Part shown: in pieces, positions 21,247-32,572 of the stretch
Numbering within the stretch: position 1 is the stretch's first letter
Layout of the letters: every line of letters starts with the position of its first letter
Assembly (NCBI GenBank): GCA_030762895.1
Contig: CM061062.1
Coordinates: 139,979,104 to 140,043,103 of the forward strand
Reading direction: 5' to 3'
DNA: 64,000 nucleotides
From: Sophora flavescens
Lineage: Eukaryota; Streptophyta; Magnoliopsida; Fabales; Fabaceae
Made by a program: the position numbers and the translations under genes
Notes under the pieces: model-generated
What the model saw: only the letters and a program-made list of their open reading frames with translations
The model's database searches: none
Told to the model about the DNA's origin: nothing

Positions 21247-23495
21247 CCGCGAGAACTTCGAACCTCGTGTGTTCCCAACACACGGTTGTGAACAAAAACG
21301 CATATATATGAATCTCACTGACTCGCATCAATAACAACCTCGTGCCTCAAGCTTCCATCATAGCCTTAATTCGCATTCTATGTCACATCTCGTCTATAAA
21401 ATAATAACTTCAAAATAGGCACCTCTAAGTCACATTCAATCTCTCACCCAATTAAAGTATCTCCGAACAACACATATCTTTCCTTAAAAATCAACTAAGC
21501 AATTTATCAAACCAGGCAGATCATGCTTAATACAATACTCATAAAATATTCAAACACCAAAATAAAACATCACATGCTGTAGAATACCTCAACCAGCATA
21601 TCACAAACCATTTAATAATAAATAAATCAGAAATACTCAAATATTATAACCTTAACCTAAGGTGATAAACCTACTAGGGTTTGGGTCGTCCTACACCATT
21701 ATTATAATATATACTACTTATCCATTTCGATGACAGGTTGATTCTTTCTCCCACCTGAACTTATCACCAAAACATGAAGTCGAAACTCCTCGTTACCATA
21801 CCACAAGTTAACAACTCAACCTTCAACCAAACAACATAACCACTAGTTAATCAAACAAAATCCAATCATGACAACCCTAGGTTAGTTTCGGCCATGACTC
21901 AAAAATAGGGCTAGGGTTATTTTCTCAATTCCATCTTTTGGATTCTAGTTACTAGAGTATTAACTAACATAGATCAAGTGTTACTAGTTCAAAATATGAA
22001 ACAAAGTCCTCTAACCTCTAGGGTTAGGGTTTCGGCCATACCTGGTAAAATTGTCTAGAAACTCTTTTTGCTCACATGCTCTTGGATCTAGAACCTACAC
22101 ACCTTAGATAGTTCATACAAATCAAAAGCCACTTCAAGATTGAAGAAAACTCATTTAGCCTACATGAGCACAAATTCGGCCAAGTCTAGAAAAATTAGTT
22201 TGAAATTTCTTTTGTTTTTCAAACTCTTAGATTTAGAACATAGAAACCCTAGATAGCTTGTAACCAACCTCATCTAAGTTAAAAGTTGAGCAAAATCTCA
22301 TTTGCTCACACATACATAGGTTCGGCCCTCAATATAAAAATAGGGCGGCAAATTCTTTTGCTTCCATGCTCGTAGAATATCAAAGTAGAAGTCCTATAGA
22401 GTTCATAGAAATTGGTTTCACGTTAAAATGATTTTTCTACAATTTTCTAGGATTATTTTAAAATCTAGATCTAAGAATAGAGTTTTGTGAAATAGTTGAT
22501 GAAAATGAAGATTGATGGGTGATTAATTAAGCTAAGATGATGAGGAACATGATCCTCACCTTGGAATGAAGAAGTTTGATCAAGAACTTGAGAAGAAATG
22601 AAGAACTTATCAAGAACACCAAGGGGGTTCTTAGTAATTTTGTGAAGAAACTAGCTTATAATGAAATAGGAAGAAATGAAATTTTGTCTAAGTGTTGGGA
22701 GTGTGTGTGTGATCCGTGTAAGTGTTGAGTGAGGAGAGAAATTTTTTTGTATAATTGTTTAGGAATGAACCATGATTGAATTAATTGATATAGGTTAAGT
22801 TAGGAAATAATATAATAACTTAAATATGGTTAATGTAATCATGACATAGGAAAATTTGTGTGGTGAATGGGTGAGGGGGTGGTGTGACCGAGTTTTACAC
22901 CCCACATGAGGAGGAAGAAGCCAACTTGTCCGTAACTTGCCTTCACCATGGTTAATATTTAACTAGGATAGGTTAGGTTAAGGTTAAGGGCATTTTGGTC
23001 ATTTCACCTAAAAGACATGATTACTTACATTAAATGCTTCATAAATGCTTGGTGAGTCATGGTAGTGACTCACTCCATGACTTAGCTCCTCCGATGTCCG
23101 GTTCTACATCTGTAGTTCCGTTTCCAGCTCTGTCGGTTTCCCGATTAGGGTTTCCGTCCGTTTTTCGCCAAAATTCTTCCGAATAAAATCTAATATTTTA
23201 TTTTCGAGTGAAATTTTGGAAACTAGACTTCCTCACGGAAATAATATAAAAATCTATAATTTTTCAGTTTCGAATCAAATTACGGTTTTCTACTGGCATA
23301 AAATTATACTATCAGTAAAAACGCAGACTAGTTTCCGTCTGAGTTTTAAACCCAAAATTTTACCGTAACCATCTACCATAAGATAAAGTATGAATAAGAT
23401 TTTGTTTTATCCAAAATCATTTTCTTGGTCTCAGATAAAAATATAATTAAATATATTTTTACCGGTAATACATCGTAATTAAAAATAGATTGTTA
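21247..23495 (-). repeat. C': partial LTR of family C
   Basis: Matches the C LTRs (32630-35116 and 41973-44454) over its length. On the minus strand it starts TGTAACAATC at 23495. The left edge is where B inserted. It contains a telo-box (22024-22032). No gene. On its right it abuts E LTR sequence, so this C-type element inserted in an E LTR. Confidence 0.85.
22024..22032 (-). promoter_or_regulatory. Telo-box in C' LTR
   Basis: Minus strand AAACCCTAA, at the same place as in the other C and D LTRs. Confidence 0.45.
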
Positions 23496-24294
23496 CATTT
23501 GCAGCCCAAAATTCAAAAACAAAGGGATAAAGTCGACACTAAAAGAAGCGTGTATAGTCAGCGATGTCCTTCAGGCTAAAAACGGCAAAGAACAAAGAAT
23601 GGAGGGCAATTTCCTTCAAGAATTCTTAAGAGAAACAAAAGCAAACCTAAGAGATGAAGAGAGGCAGATTTTGAGTCTAGAGTTGTGGGAATTAGGGTTT
23701 AGATCGAGTCTTATGGTATAAAAACACTTTAGGGCACAACAGGCTCCTATTTAGCCCAAATTGTGTACAGATCGATATTTTGACCATATCTTGAGTTACA
23801 AGTGTCCGATTGAGGCGTTCTTGGTGTTATTAGAAAGATTAGAGAAATATCTACAAATTCTTGTCTAACGATCGAATCATAAATCGGACTCTAAGATGGT
23901 TAAAAGTGCGATGGATTTTTAGAGACAGATTTGGTAGTTATTTCTCGATAGGATCCTTAGGAGATTATGATTATATCTTAAGAGATAACCAAAAAGTGGT
24001 TGATCCTATATTAATAAGGACTCAAATCTTATTGATTGAGGGACTAAAACATAAGAGATAAACTATCTCGATTTAAATACTAAATCACACGATATCTCAT
24101 AATATCTTTATTAATCACTTATTATTAATAAAAACATATATCATATATTAACATATAAAATCACATACAAAATCAGATATCCATATAAGATCACACATTA
24201 AGGGACACAATCTCATATTAATGCAAATAATGATATATTAAAATACATATTATCATATGTAATAATATATACATGAATATATATATATATATAT
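23496..24294 (-). repeat. E2 3' LTR, left part
   Basis: Matches 59448-60235 and 63053-63860 of E1. It holds a telo-box at 23692-23700. The short frames here are not genes. It ends in an AT repeat into which the CACTA element inserted, and continues at 31321. Confidence 0.85.
23692..23700 (-). promoter_or_regulatory. Telo-box in E2 LTR
   Basis: Minus strand AAACCCTAA followed downstream by a CT-rich stretch resembling a plant leader. Confidence 0.45.
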
Positions 24295-24660
24295 CACTAG
24301 TGCAATAAGTGCTTTTTACGTCAGTTAAAATTGATTTTTACGTCGAATCTTGATGACGTAAAATACACGGTGGCGTTAATAGTTACTATTTTAACGTCGA
24401 TTGAGAACGACGTTAAATATAACACTATTAACGTCGGTTCCTTAACAAAACCGACGTTAAAATAAAACTATTAACGCCGGTTCTTTAATACAACGGGCGT
24501 TGATTTTGTTAAAACTAACGCCGGTTGTTATAAAGAACGGCGTTAAAGGTTTAATTTTAACGTCGATTGTAATAAACAATCGACGTTAATATAGTATCTT
24601 ATATTTTATAAAATACTATTAACGCCGCTTGTTTGATACAACTGACGTTAAGAAGTTTTT
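24295..24660. repeat. CACTA subterminal repeats, left end
   Basis: About a dozen TTAACGTCG, TTAACGCCGG and ACGTCAGTT words in both orientations, many forming hairpins such as TTAACGTCGATTG with its complement 15-20 bases on. 24661-24898 is AT-rich with nothing recognisable. Confidence 0.85.
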
Positions 24661-24898
24661 TTTTTTTAAATTCAGTTTTCAAATATCACTCCCCTCAGCT
24701 ATCCCTGCATTCAGTCCCAGTAACACAGAATATCACACACATTACAGAATTGCAAAGGAAAATTGAACAATGGGGGACTTAAAACCAAAACCCATGTATA
24801 TATATAAATAAATTTTAGTTCCAATGTCTAAAAAACAAAACTATCTAAGGATATATATATACATGTTATTAATTAGTTTCTAAAGTCTAACAAAAAAA

Positions 24899-27800
24899 CT
24901 ATTTATCTAAGTAGTGCGGAGGTATGTTGGCAATTCCTTTTTCAGCCGCATACTTGAAGAAGAATTGGGCGAAGCTATTCCTCAAGTCTCTTAACTCATC
25001 TTGTTCAATAGGCGATTGGTCGATAAATGCCTAGACACGTTCAAATAATAACAATAACATTAATGCAAGTCATCTTCAAAACTATAATATATAATTTAAC
25101 AAGTTGTTTAAATATTACCTTCTTCCATCCTTCTGTAATAGATGCGGAGACTATGTTCAGCATATGAAGCATCACATAATAGCCGCACGACCAACTGTCA
25201 GGTTGAAATCGAGACTACCAACAAAATTAATTTCAACGTCAGTTGAATATACACATAAATTAGTAATTATAATAATAATTATTTGATAAATAAACTACCA
25301 AACCTTGAGGATGTTCCATACAGGATTTGCTTTAGCCTTAGAAGTCCTACTTCTCCCGTTGGCGCAACTTATGCTACTCGCCTTCAGCGCGCTATCATAA
25401 ACAAATAATCATGTCGATCAATTAACAAACTCATTTATCATGTGCGTAATAAACTAAAAACAACTGATATTAAAACTTAAATTTAATTTAAGATTAGTTA
25501 CTTACATATTTACAGCTTCCACCACCTTCGGTGGCGGATCATGGTGGAGAGAGCAGAAGAATATGACAGTATGCCTAGATGGGTGAAGTATCAACAACTG
25601 CCAATGGTCAATCATACAGTAGGGAGCCAGATATAATTCTTTCGGATTGTCTCCCAACACCTTCCCTATGTATTTACTCAATGCATCGCCAAAGAAAGAA
25701 CTCGGGCGAAAAGGATTGATGGATCTAAGAAACCGTAAACTGATGCAACGCCCTTATCAAGCTGAAGACGATGGAGATACCTAAGATATGAAAAGGGTGT
25801 GGATGTTAATTACATAATATATATATTGAAATTAAAATAAATTATTAAATGGAAAAATACCAAAAATAAATAAGTTATAAAATTAAAATTAACTTACGTG
25901 CACCAGAGACTGATGACATTGCTTTGTTCATCCGGAGGCGTTATTTCTGCAGGCGTTCCCGAGATCGTCACCAACGAAGGAAAATATCCTCTCTTGATTT
26001 GGGCGTGCCGCCCATCCATCGTGCTCCAATGGACATTCAAAAATCTCATACGAATAATCCTCACCAAGTGAGAACAAACGAGTGATAGGTGACAGCGGCA
26101 CCGACGTCGACTTGGCCTTCAGTTTAGGAAAATAAAATATATAAGTTTTTGATAATTAAAAAAACACAAGTAATTATTTGACTATTTTGGACATTAATAA
26201 TGAATAAATACCTTTGCTAACATTTCGAGCTCACGTCGTTTAGATTCCAACTCAAGCTCACGCCTTTTCATTTCCAACTCATGCTCATGGCGCTGGACTT
26301 TCAACTCCCGCTCCCTAGCTGCCAACTCATCGTCCTCCACATGTGCCATACTAAAACTCTCTTTTGTGCTCACATATGAAGCGTTGGCAAGCCTTGCGGT
26401 GTCCTGGGATGTACCGACGGAGGAAAGCTCTCTGGCAAGCGCCTGCTTGAATTCTGGGTTGGCTATTAAGCCTTGCATCGATGTGATGTAATATCCGGGT
26501 TGGTCATGAGGAGGTTTGAGTAATGTCAGCCAAAATTGCTGCTTCATTGACCACCCGCTTTCGTGAAGCAGACTTGCCATAATATTGTTTGATGGTCACG
26601 TTCCCAGGAACACCGAGAACTCGACCAGGATGGTCTTTCTTGCCTAGAGCAGTCATCAAGACGTCCTGCCGTCCAGAAGGGACGAATGCGCCCGGGAGGA
26701 TTTTGCTTTAAGATCCATCTACAATGAAAAAAAATGAAAAAACGTGCAAGTGAAAAGTGTTGCAAGTATCTATACAAATATCAATTGAAATCAAGTTAAT
26801 TATTTACTTACAATCTTATCTGCCACTTCGCGAGTGGCATCAGCTTTAAAAGATCCCGCCTTTGTCATGCGGTAGGCTAACTGCAGACATCCTCGCGGTC
26901 GATGTCCGACGGAGGACTTGATGGTGTGCCCTCAGGCACCTCTCCTCTTTCAATCCTAGCAGAGTGCTCTTCCTGCTTCGCCCTCAGCCTATCCGCCATC
27001 ATCTGCTGGATCCGAGTATGGTACCCACCCTGAGACATGGTGTGGCGGTGGATGTTCTTCGCCTGATTCTGCCAACCCTTATTTGCCTTAGCCTATTCAA
27101 ACAAAAACACATAATTAAATATAGTTAAATGATCTATAATAAGCATACAAAATTAACTTAATCAACCAACCTGAAATTCTTCATCCTGTCGACTCCTGGC
27201 AAACATATCCCAAGTATCCTGATCAATCCAGGGATAATCCGAGAACATCTTATCAAGCCGCTTCTTCCTAGATAGATAGTACCTGGTAAGATCATGCTTG
27301 AACCCATTCCAACGCTTTGATGCCATTTTCATACATTTATGACGATGATCCTCGTCATTTGGCACAGTCCAAGCTACCAACACATTAGATACATATATAA
27401 CAACTGGATGGATTATAACTCGGATAATTATCTGATAATGTAAATCAAACGAATGTAAAGGTAAAATACCGTGATAGCCTCCCAAATCTGATCCTTAACG
27501 TTCTGTGGAACGTCATTCCAGTGGTTGTAGTTGATGCTTACGTGCTGCTTCGCTTGTAGAAACACCCACTTATTAAATTCTTTAGCACGGGGTCCCCGGG
27601 CATTTAGATTAGCATCGAAGGACACCTCAAGCTTCGTCCGCTCCGCTCGCTGTCCTTCTCTAGTTTCTTCAACGAGGTGGCTCCTCTACCCCCGTTTCCT
27701 ATGAGCCTGTGATGTCCGTATGGACAAAAAAATGATAAAATAGAGGGTTGTAACATTATAAACTTACATTAACAAGAAGGACTAAAGACAGTATATAACA

Positions 27801-27902
27801 TGCATGTAAACTTACACTAGAATCAGCAGGCGTAGGCGTGATCGGGTCCTGCGAAACCCCAACAGTGTCCTCCCGTGCATGTGGGCTATCCGACTGATCC
27901 AT
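24899..27902 (-). pseudogene. CACTA gene: plant transposase (PF03004-like) plus Ulp1-like protease
   Basis: Start ATG at 27902 (MDQSDSPHAREDT), first exon to 27816 before a GTAAGT donor. Later exons: about 27711-27472 (RGATSLKKL; FNKWVFLQAKQH; VKDQIWEAIT), about 27372-27174 (ASKRWNGFKHDLTRYYLSRK; DKMFSDYPWI), then NKGWQNQAKNIHRHTMSQGG and ALGKKDHPGRVLGVPG, all typical of the plant Transposase_24 family. A coiled coil rich in Glu, Arg and Lys is at 26330-26215. The C48 protease part has HWQLLILHPSRH (about 25610) and DSWSCGYYVMLHM with the catalytic Cys (25119-25214). The last exon is 24899-25030. A frameshift or stop near 27690, another near 26890 and one near 25725 suggest decay. Exon edges are inferred from GT/AG signals and homology. 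Confidence 0.7.
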
Positions 27903-28083
27903 ATGTATGCCTGTTCAAAAACAATATATATGTATTAACATAGGTTATAACTCAAAATAAATACAGAAGTATAAATAAAAATAACTAGATAGGTCCTGTA
28001 GATATACAAAACATCTATATATCCAATATAAGGACAATACGGGAGATTGAAAACTATAGTTTTTGAACATTGCCAAGCACTGG

Positions 28084-28167
28084 TCACGGCCTGGCCGTGA
28101 TGTCCATCACGGCCGTAACGTGCCAACTGAATTAGACCCTCATAGGCAGAACTGATCACGGCCGTGA
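28084..28167. repeat. TCACGGCC paired-palindrome cassette inside CACTA
   Basis: TCACGGCCTGGCCGTGA at 28084-28100, six bases, a 12-mer with one mismatch at 28107-28118, then a perfect TCACGGCCGTGA at 28156-28167. It is about 180 bp upstream of the transposase ATG. The layout is the same as in Athila-like LTRs and the D LTR. Confidence 0.9.
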
Positions 28168-28185
28168 CAGATCAACCAGCAGAGC

Positions 28186-28385
28186 AACATGCACTCAAAA
28201 CCAAAAATAGAGACATTCCAAACAACTCAAACTCACGGTTTAAAGTTACAACTACTGAGACTACAGTTTCAACATACACTCAAAACCAAAAATAGAGACA
28301 TTCCAAACAACTCAAACTCACAGTTTCAAGTTTCAACTACTGAGACTACAGTTTCAAACCAGCAGAGCAACATGCATGCACTCAA
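28186..28385. repeat. Imperfect tandem duplication, about 85-bp unit
   Basis: The phrase CACTCAAAACCAAAAATAGA and the following 65 bases, to GACTACAGTTTCAA, occur twice in a row; a third partial start is at about 28378. Confidence 0.8.
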
Positions 28386-28774
28386 AACCGTGAATAAAAA
28401 ATGTGCCCTAATTAAAGACTCACCAGAAATAGGCGCTCGCGTGGTGGTGGGGGGGAAGCTCGAGTGGTGGCCAACGTTCGATGTGGTTACTGAGAGCAGA
28501 GGGACAAGGAGAGTTAGTGCGCGGGAAGGCCAGGGGAAAGAGAGATGTCAAGTTATTGCAAAGAAGGAGCGGGAAAGACAGAGTTAGGGGTTAAGAGTGT
28601 ACCTCACGGTGGTGGCGAAGAAGCCCTCGCGGTGGTTGCGGTGGAGATGAGCGCGCGATTAGGGCAGAGTGAGAGCGAGAGAGTGAGGGTTGAGCGTGAT
28701 GAAAAGAGAAAAGACGTAGAGAAGTGGAGAAGGCGCGTGGGGGTAAACGTTATAATTAAAATAAAACAACATTT

Positions 28775-28995
28775 TACGTCAGTTTTTGGTAAAACCTGAC
28801 GTTGAAGATCATATATTTAACGTCAGTTGTCTTAATAAACTGACGTTAAAAACTCTCACACTTATTACGTCAGTTGTTAGTAATAACTGACGTTAAATGT
28901 CATATATTTAACGTAAGTTGTATTAAGAAACTGACGTTAAAAACACTCACAACTTCTTACGTCAGTTGTATTACACAACGGACGTTAAAGGTTTA
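28775..28995. repeat. CACTA subterminal-type repeats, internal block 1
   Basis: TTTACGTCAGTT and AACTGACGTTAAA in alternating orientation, forming hairpins. The words are the same as at the element ends but lie 2.3 kb inside. Confidence 0.85.
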
Positions 28996-29139
28996 TTAGT
29001 TTCTGCAGAAACATTCATTCCCTTGACTACTGTGCTACTTACCCATTCACCTTTGTACCTAATCCTCTTAATGAGCATTAAGTTTATAGATAAGTTTTCA
29101 AGAAAATTAGAATAACTTAGTAACTTCATCCACTGCTCC

Positions 29140-29148
29140 TATAAATAG
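29140..29148 (+). promoter_or_regulatory. TATA box, captured segment copy 1
   Basis: TATAAATAG, 46 bases before the ATG at 29194; repeated in copy 2 at 30310. Confidence 0.55.
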
Positions 29149-29193
29149 CTTCCTAGCTTCCATCTCCTTTTAATTAATTTTCTGCTTCACAAT

Positions 29194-29292
29194 ATGGCTC
29201 TACCGTGGAGATTAACTTCATCACTCTTTCTTCCTATTCCTAGACTCAAAGGTCTTTGTCTTAATGGTCAAACAACTTCTGAGTTTGAGTAA
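29194..29292 (+). CDS. 32-residue open frame in captured segment, copy 1
   Basis: Encodes a peptide starting MALPWRLTSSLFLPIPRLKG, with 12 more residues before TAA. The N-terminal part is basic, Ser/Leu-rich and lacks acidic residues, as in the first part of an organelle-targeting peptide, but it is too short for a complete one. The TATA box and short leader suggest the promoter and first exon of a host gene. I do not recognise the donor. Identical peptide in copy 2, with a single silent change (CTA to CTG). Confidence 0.35.
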   Translation: MALPWRLTSSLFLPIPRLKGLCLNGQTTSEFE

Positions 29293-29874
29293 ATTACATT
29301 GCATGGATATTAAGGTTAGGTGAATCACGTAATGTGATTCTCTCACTTTATTTCATCCCCGTCATCCCTTTCACTTTGCTTTGGAAGCAAGTGATTGTGG
29401 ATTCAAGATGATGCATCAAGGAACTCCACTGAAGAAGAAAGATGCAAAGATCCATTTCACTTTGCTTTCGCTGCTAGTGACTGAGGATTTACTTTGCATC
29501 TTGGAATTCAAGTGAGGGAGGTGATGCATCCATTGGAGTTTCTGATGACAAGACTGAGAAGAAAATGATGTTGATGCAGAAATTTTTTTATATTTTAGGG
29601 CTATGTTGCAGAAATTTTTTATCTTTTAATCATGTAACTTAACTTATGAATCGCTTCAATTAATGTCATACGATTTGATTATACATATAACTTGTTTTAT
29701 GTTAAGTGTTTATTTATTTTAATTTGCACAATAATTTGTTTACTAATTCAAGCTAATTAATAAAAATTAAAAATAAACTTGTATAAAAAAAAGGTTTAGA
29801 AATAAACTACAGTACTATATGGAGTGATCTGCGTTAAGAGGGACAACAGGGACATGACAACCAATGAATAATTA

Positions 29875-30165
29875 TTTACGTCAGTTATTTATAGAACTGA
29901 CGCAAATAGTTTACCCACCACCTCATTTTTAACGTCAACTTATTTGATGACTGCCAAGTTCCCGTATATTAATTACATTATTTCCAATATTCATTCTGCA
30001 CGTGTATAATATATAGGATTATTTACGTCAGCTATTTATTTAACTGAAGTAAAAATCAAACTTTTAACGTCAGTTGTATAAAAACCTGACGTTAACAATT
30101 AATATTTTTTATTAAAAACACTTTTAACGTCAGTTTTTTTAAAAAACTGACGTTAAAAGTGTATA
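29875..30165. repeat. CACTA subterminal-type repeats, internal block 2
   Basis: Same words as block 1, including a long hairpin of TTTTAACGTCAG with its complement at 30124-30160. Confidence 0.85.
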
Positions 30166-30170
30166 GATAT

Positions 30171-30466
30171 CTGCAAAAACATTCATTCCTTTGACAGTAT
30201 TGTGCTACTTACCCATGCACCTTGTAACTCAATCCTCTTAATGAGCATTAAGTTTATAGGTAAGTTTTCAACAAAATCAGAATAGCTTAGTAACTTCATC
30301 CCCTGCTCCTATAAATAGCTTCCTTCCATCCTTTTAATTTTCTGCTTCACAATATGGCTCTGCCGTGGAGATTAACTTCATCACTCTTTCTTCCTATTCC
30401 TAGACTCAAAGGTCTTTGTCTTAATGGTCAAACAACTTCTGAGTTTGAGTAAATTACATTGCATGG
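30171..30466 (+). repeat. Captured promoter-exon segment, copy 2
   Basis: Second copy of 29003-29306, about 1.17 kb downstream. The TATA box is at 30310-30318. A short third copy of the final phrase (GAGTAAATTACATTG) follows at 30478-30492. Confidence 0.75.
30354..30452 (+). CDS. 32-residue open frame in captured segment, copy 2
   Basis: Encodes the same peptide as 29194-29292; the only coding difference seen is a silent base. Conservation of the frame may simply reflect a recent duplication. No function is proposed. Confidence 0.35.
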   Translation: MALPWRLTSSLFLPIPRLKGLCLNGQTTSEFE

Positions 30467-31025
30467 GTGATAAGTCTGAGTAAATTACATTGTGTGAGTT
30501 GCTCACCTTATCACCTTACGGAGAATCACTCGTTGGAGGGCTAATCGGGTGCTCGGGGTCACAGCTCCAAAACCTCGGCTTTGGCGGGGCAAGTGACCAT
30601 CTTGGAAGTCTCTGGAACCACTGCCTTTGCTTGAAACGGATCTCGTGCACCTGTTTTTGCCTCTCTCTCTTGAGCTCTCTCATGCCCCCAGGTTTTACGA
30701 GGTCTTCGGAGTATATATAGTTTTCCCTTTGGCATATTTCATAAAACTCTCGATGGGATGTAGCTTTAATGTTTAGGATTTTAAACCCTTTCAATGTAAC
30801 TTTTTATAGGATTTTAAACCCTTTCAATCTTCTCAGATCGATCGATCAGTATTACACTTCATGAATGAGATCCGGTTTGGGTTATTGATTCAACTTATAC
30901 TTCGCACATATATTTTAGTTTTCAAAACAGAAACACAAAACATCAAAGCAATTCATGTGAAACTGAAACTTTGAGGAAGGCAATGCGGAAGGAGTCGTAT
31001 ACTAGATAAAAAAAATTATTAAAAT
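30467..31025. other. CACTA internal sequence of unknown origin
   Basis: GC-richer at 30500-30700, with a possible TATATATAG at 30712 and a CT-rich tract. A direct repeat of GGATTTTAAACCCTTTCAAT occurs at 30776 and 30811. Open frames on both strands have no family signature. It may be another captured host fragment. Confidence 0.5.
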
Positions 31026-31320
31026 AACTTTTAACGCCTCGTTGATGTAGGGATCGACGTTAAAAGTGAAGAGACTTACTTATAACGCCGGTTCTTTATC
31101 GAATCGACGTTAAAATGTTCACTTTTAACGCCGGTTCTTTATTGAACTGACGTTATAAGTAAGTCTCTTCACTTTTAACGTCAGTCCTTAAAACAACTGA
31201 CGTTAAAATTGAATTAATGAAGCCTGATATTTACAAAACTGCCACCGCCTCCTTTTTAACGTCTAGCTTTTGGTTAACTGACGTAAACCTTTACCGTCTA
31301 ATGTATATTTTCCACTAGTG
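31026..31320. repeat. CACTA subterminal repeats, right end
   Basis: Dense TTTTAACGCCGG, AACTGACGTTAAA and TTTAACGTCAG words in both orientations, ending at CCACTAGTG. Confidence 0.85.
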
Positions 31321-31351
31321 TATATATATATATATATATGTATATGTATAT

Positions 31352-31405
<54 letters not shown>

Positions 31406-31417
31406 GTATATGTATAT

Positions 31418-31464
<47 letters not shown>

Positions 31465-31623
31465 CATATATATATATATATACGTATGTATGTATGTATG
31501 TATGTATGTATGTATGTATGTATGTATGTATATGTATAAAAATACTATAACACTAATATCAATTACATTATCAATTATATAAATAACAATATTAACTTCA
31601 TTAACAACAACAATAATAATAAT

Positions 31624-31667
<44 letters not shown>

Positions 31668-31705
31668 CTAGGCATCACTAGACCCTTATGCGAAAATCAG
31701 GGTGT
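31321..31705 (-). repeat. E2 3' LTR, right part with microsatellites
   Basis: Continues the E2 LTR after the CACTA insertion. It consists of TATATG/TA repeats and (GTAT)n to 31531, then (AAC)n at about 31624-31668, then the LTR end, which lacks the last TACA found in E1. Apparent Tyr/Ile reading frames here are translations of the microsatellite. Confidence 0.85.
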
Positions 31706-31745
31706 TTCCACCCCCTTATAAAAATTTCCTCCTCGAAATTTCTAT
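31706..31745 (-). other. E2 internal region, polypurine side
   Basis: Minus strand ends in a purine-rich tract ATAAGGGGGTGGAA as in E1 at 60421-60440. It is cut by element C at TCTAT and continues at 44455. Confidence 0.75.
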
Positions 31746-32468
31746 TGAGACACCTCGTTGTGCCCCATTGTATTATTAAATTAAAACCTTATTATTTATT
31801 TACTTAATCATGCGCTTATTGTTGAAAATACGTAAAAATTAAAACTTAATACTAATCATATAACTTATACAAAATTAATACACAACAACGTTATAATATA
31901 TAAATACACACATGCTTATTCATTACATTACCAAGACACTGTTAAAGGTATATACTCTGTAGGATCTCTCACAGGTACTTATTTACAAAAACCGCTTATA
32001 ACTAGCGGAAAATAAAATTTCTAATATGACTCACTGGCCCTAACTTACTACACTATATTATTAGGATTTGTAGCTTGTGCTCCAGCATTAGCATCATACG
32101 GAGTGTCATCGCCAACTCCTCAGCAACATCCGTTTCATACATGGTTCCATCCATCTCCTCAGCAACATATTCTTCCATCGGGTCTTCTAATGTAGTAAAG
32201 TAGACATACACAAAAATACAGAAATAGGGAGATAATAAACAGTTCTATCATCATAAGCGGAAAAGATTCATAGCATATAATACAATAATAGTCACAAACA
32301 TGCATCACTCACAATGTACAATCATCCATACTTTATAACATCATCCTCTACCCTCCAACTCATGTAACTAAACCATTATGCTGACGTGGCCACCACTAAT
32401 CCTGTCACACATCCCTCGTTAGGAATGTCAGTCAGTCGTCCAAGTGACGCGTCCCCAACGCCGGTGCA

Positions 32469-32572
32469 CATTCTCATCCATGGTGAGAATGCTCATGCAA
32501 AGCAATGACACTATAGCTACACAATACCATCGGTGCACACCCTGGTTCTCTCTCTCATCTCTATCAAGGGTG
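32469..32572. repeat. Hairpin pair in C 3' LTR
   Basis: CATTCTCA...TGAGAATG (8-bp stem, 32469-32491) and CACCCT...AGGGTG (32538-32572), each followed by GCTCATGCA and CAATGACACTAT. Repeated in the other C LTR at about 41816-41920, where the first stem has one mismatch. Confidence 0.75.

Larger units (their letters stand above)
27903..28774. other. CACTA region upstream of the transposase gene
   Basis: Presumed promoter side of the minus-strand gene. It contains the TCACGGCC cassette (28084-28167), a tandem duplication (28186-28385) and a G-rich, CpG-containing section (28430-28740). Open frames in the last part have biased composition and no family signature. Confidence 0.6.
29003..29306 (+). 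repeat. Captured promoter-exon segment, copy 1
   Basis: Nearly identical to 30171-30466, apart from small indels. It carries a TATA box and a 32-codon reading frame. It is bounded on the left by subterminal-type repeats in both copies, so block plus segment were duplicated together. 29307-29874 is AT-rich; it includes a partly repeated segment (CATTTCACTTTGCTTTxG) but no gene I recognise. Confidence 0.75.
24295..31320 (-). mobile_element. CACTA (En/Spm) DNA transposon with captured DNA
   Basis: Begins CACTAGTGCAATAAG and ends TTTTCCACTAGTG, giving inverted ends CACTAGTG, flanked by TAT on both sides (3-bp duplication, although it lies in a TA repeat and is not fully diagnostic). Subterminal regions are packed with ACGTCAGTT and AACTGACGT words in both orientations, as expected for transposase binding sites of this superfamily. 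It carries one multi-exon gene on the minus strand (24899-27902) and a 3' half with duplicated, apparently captured sequence. No TNPD-type transposase was seen, so it probably depends on another copy. Confidence 0.9.

Noticed and set aside
22015..22032. Interstitial telomere sequence
   Set aside because: Only about two degenerate TTTAGGG units, at the same place in each LTR copy, so a promoter-type telo-box is the better reading.
28189..28799. Two plus-strand frames in the CACTA element
   Set aside because: They run across a tandem duplication and a G-rich stretch; composition is biased and there is no family signature.
30490..30794. Opposite-strand frames of 76 and 92 residues
   Set aside because: Both overlap each other and neither shows a domain; kept only as unknown CACTA sequence.
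31318..31582. Three overlapping Tyr/Ile-rich frames
   Set aside because: Translations of the TA/GTAT microsatellite in three frames.
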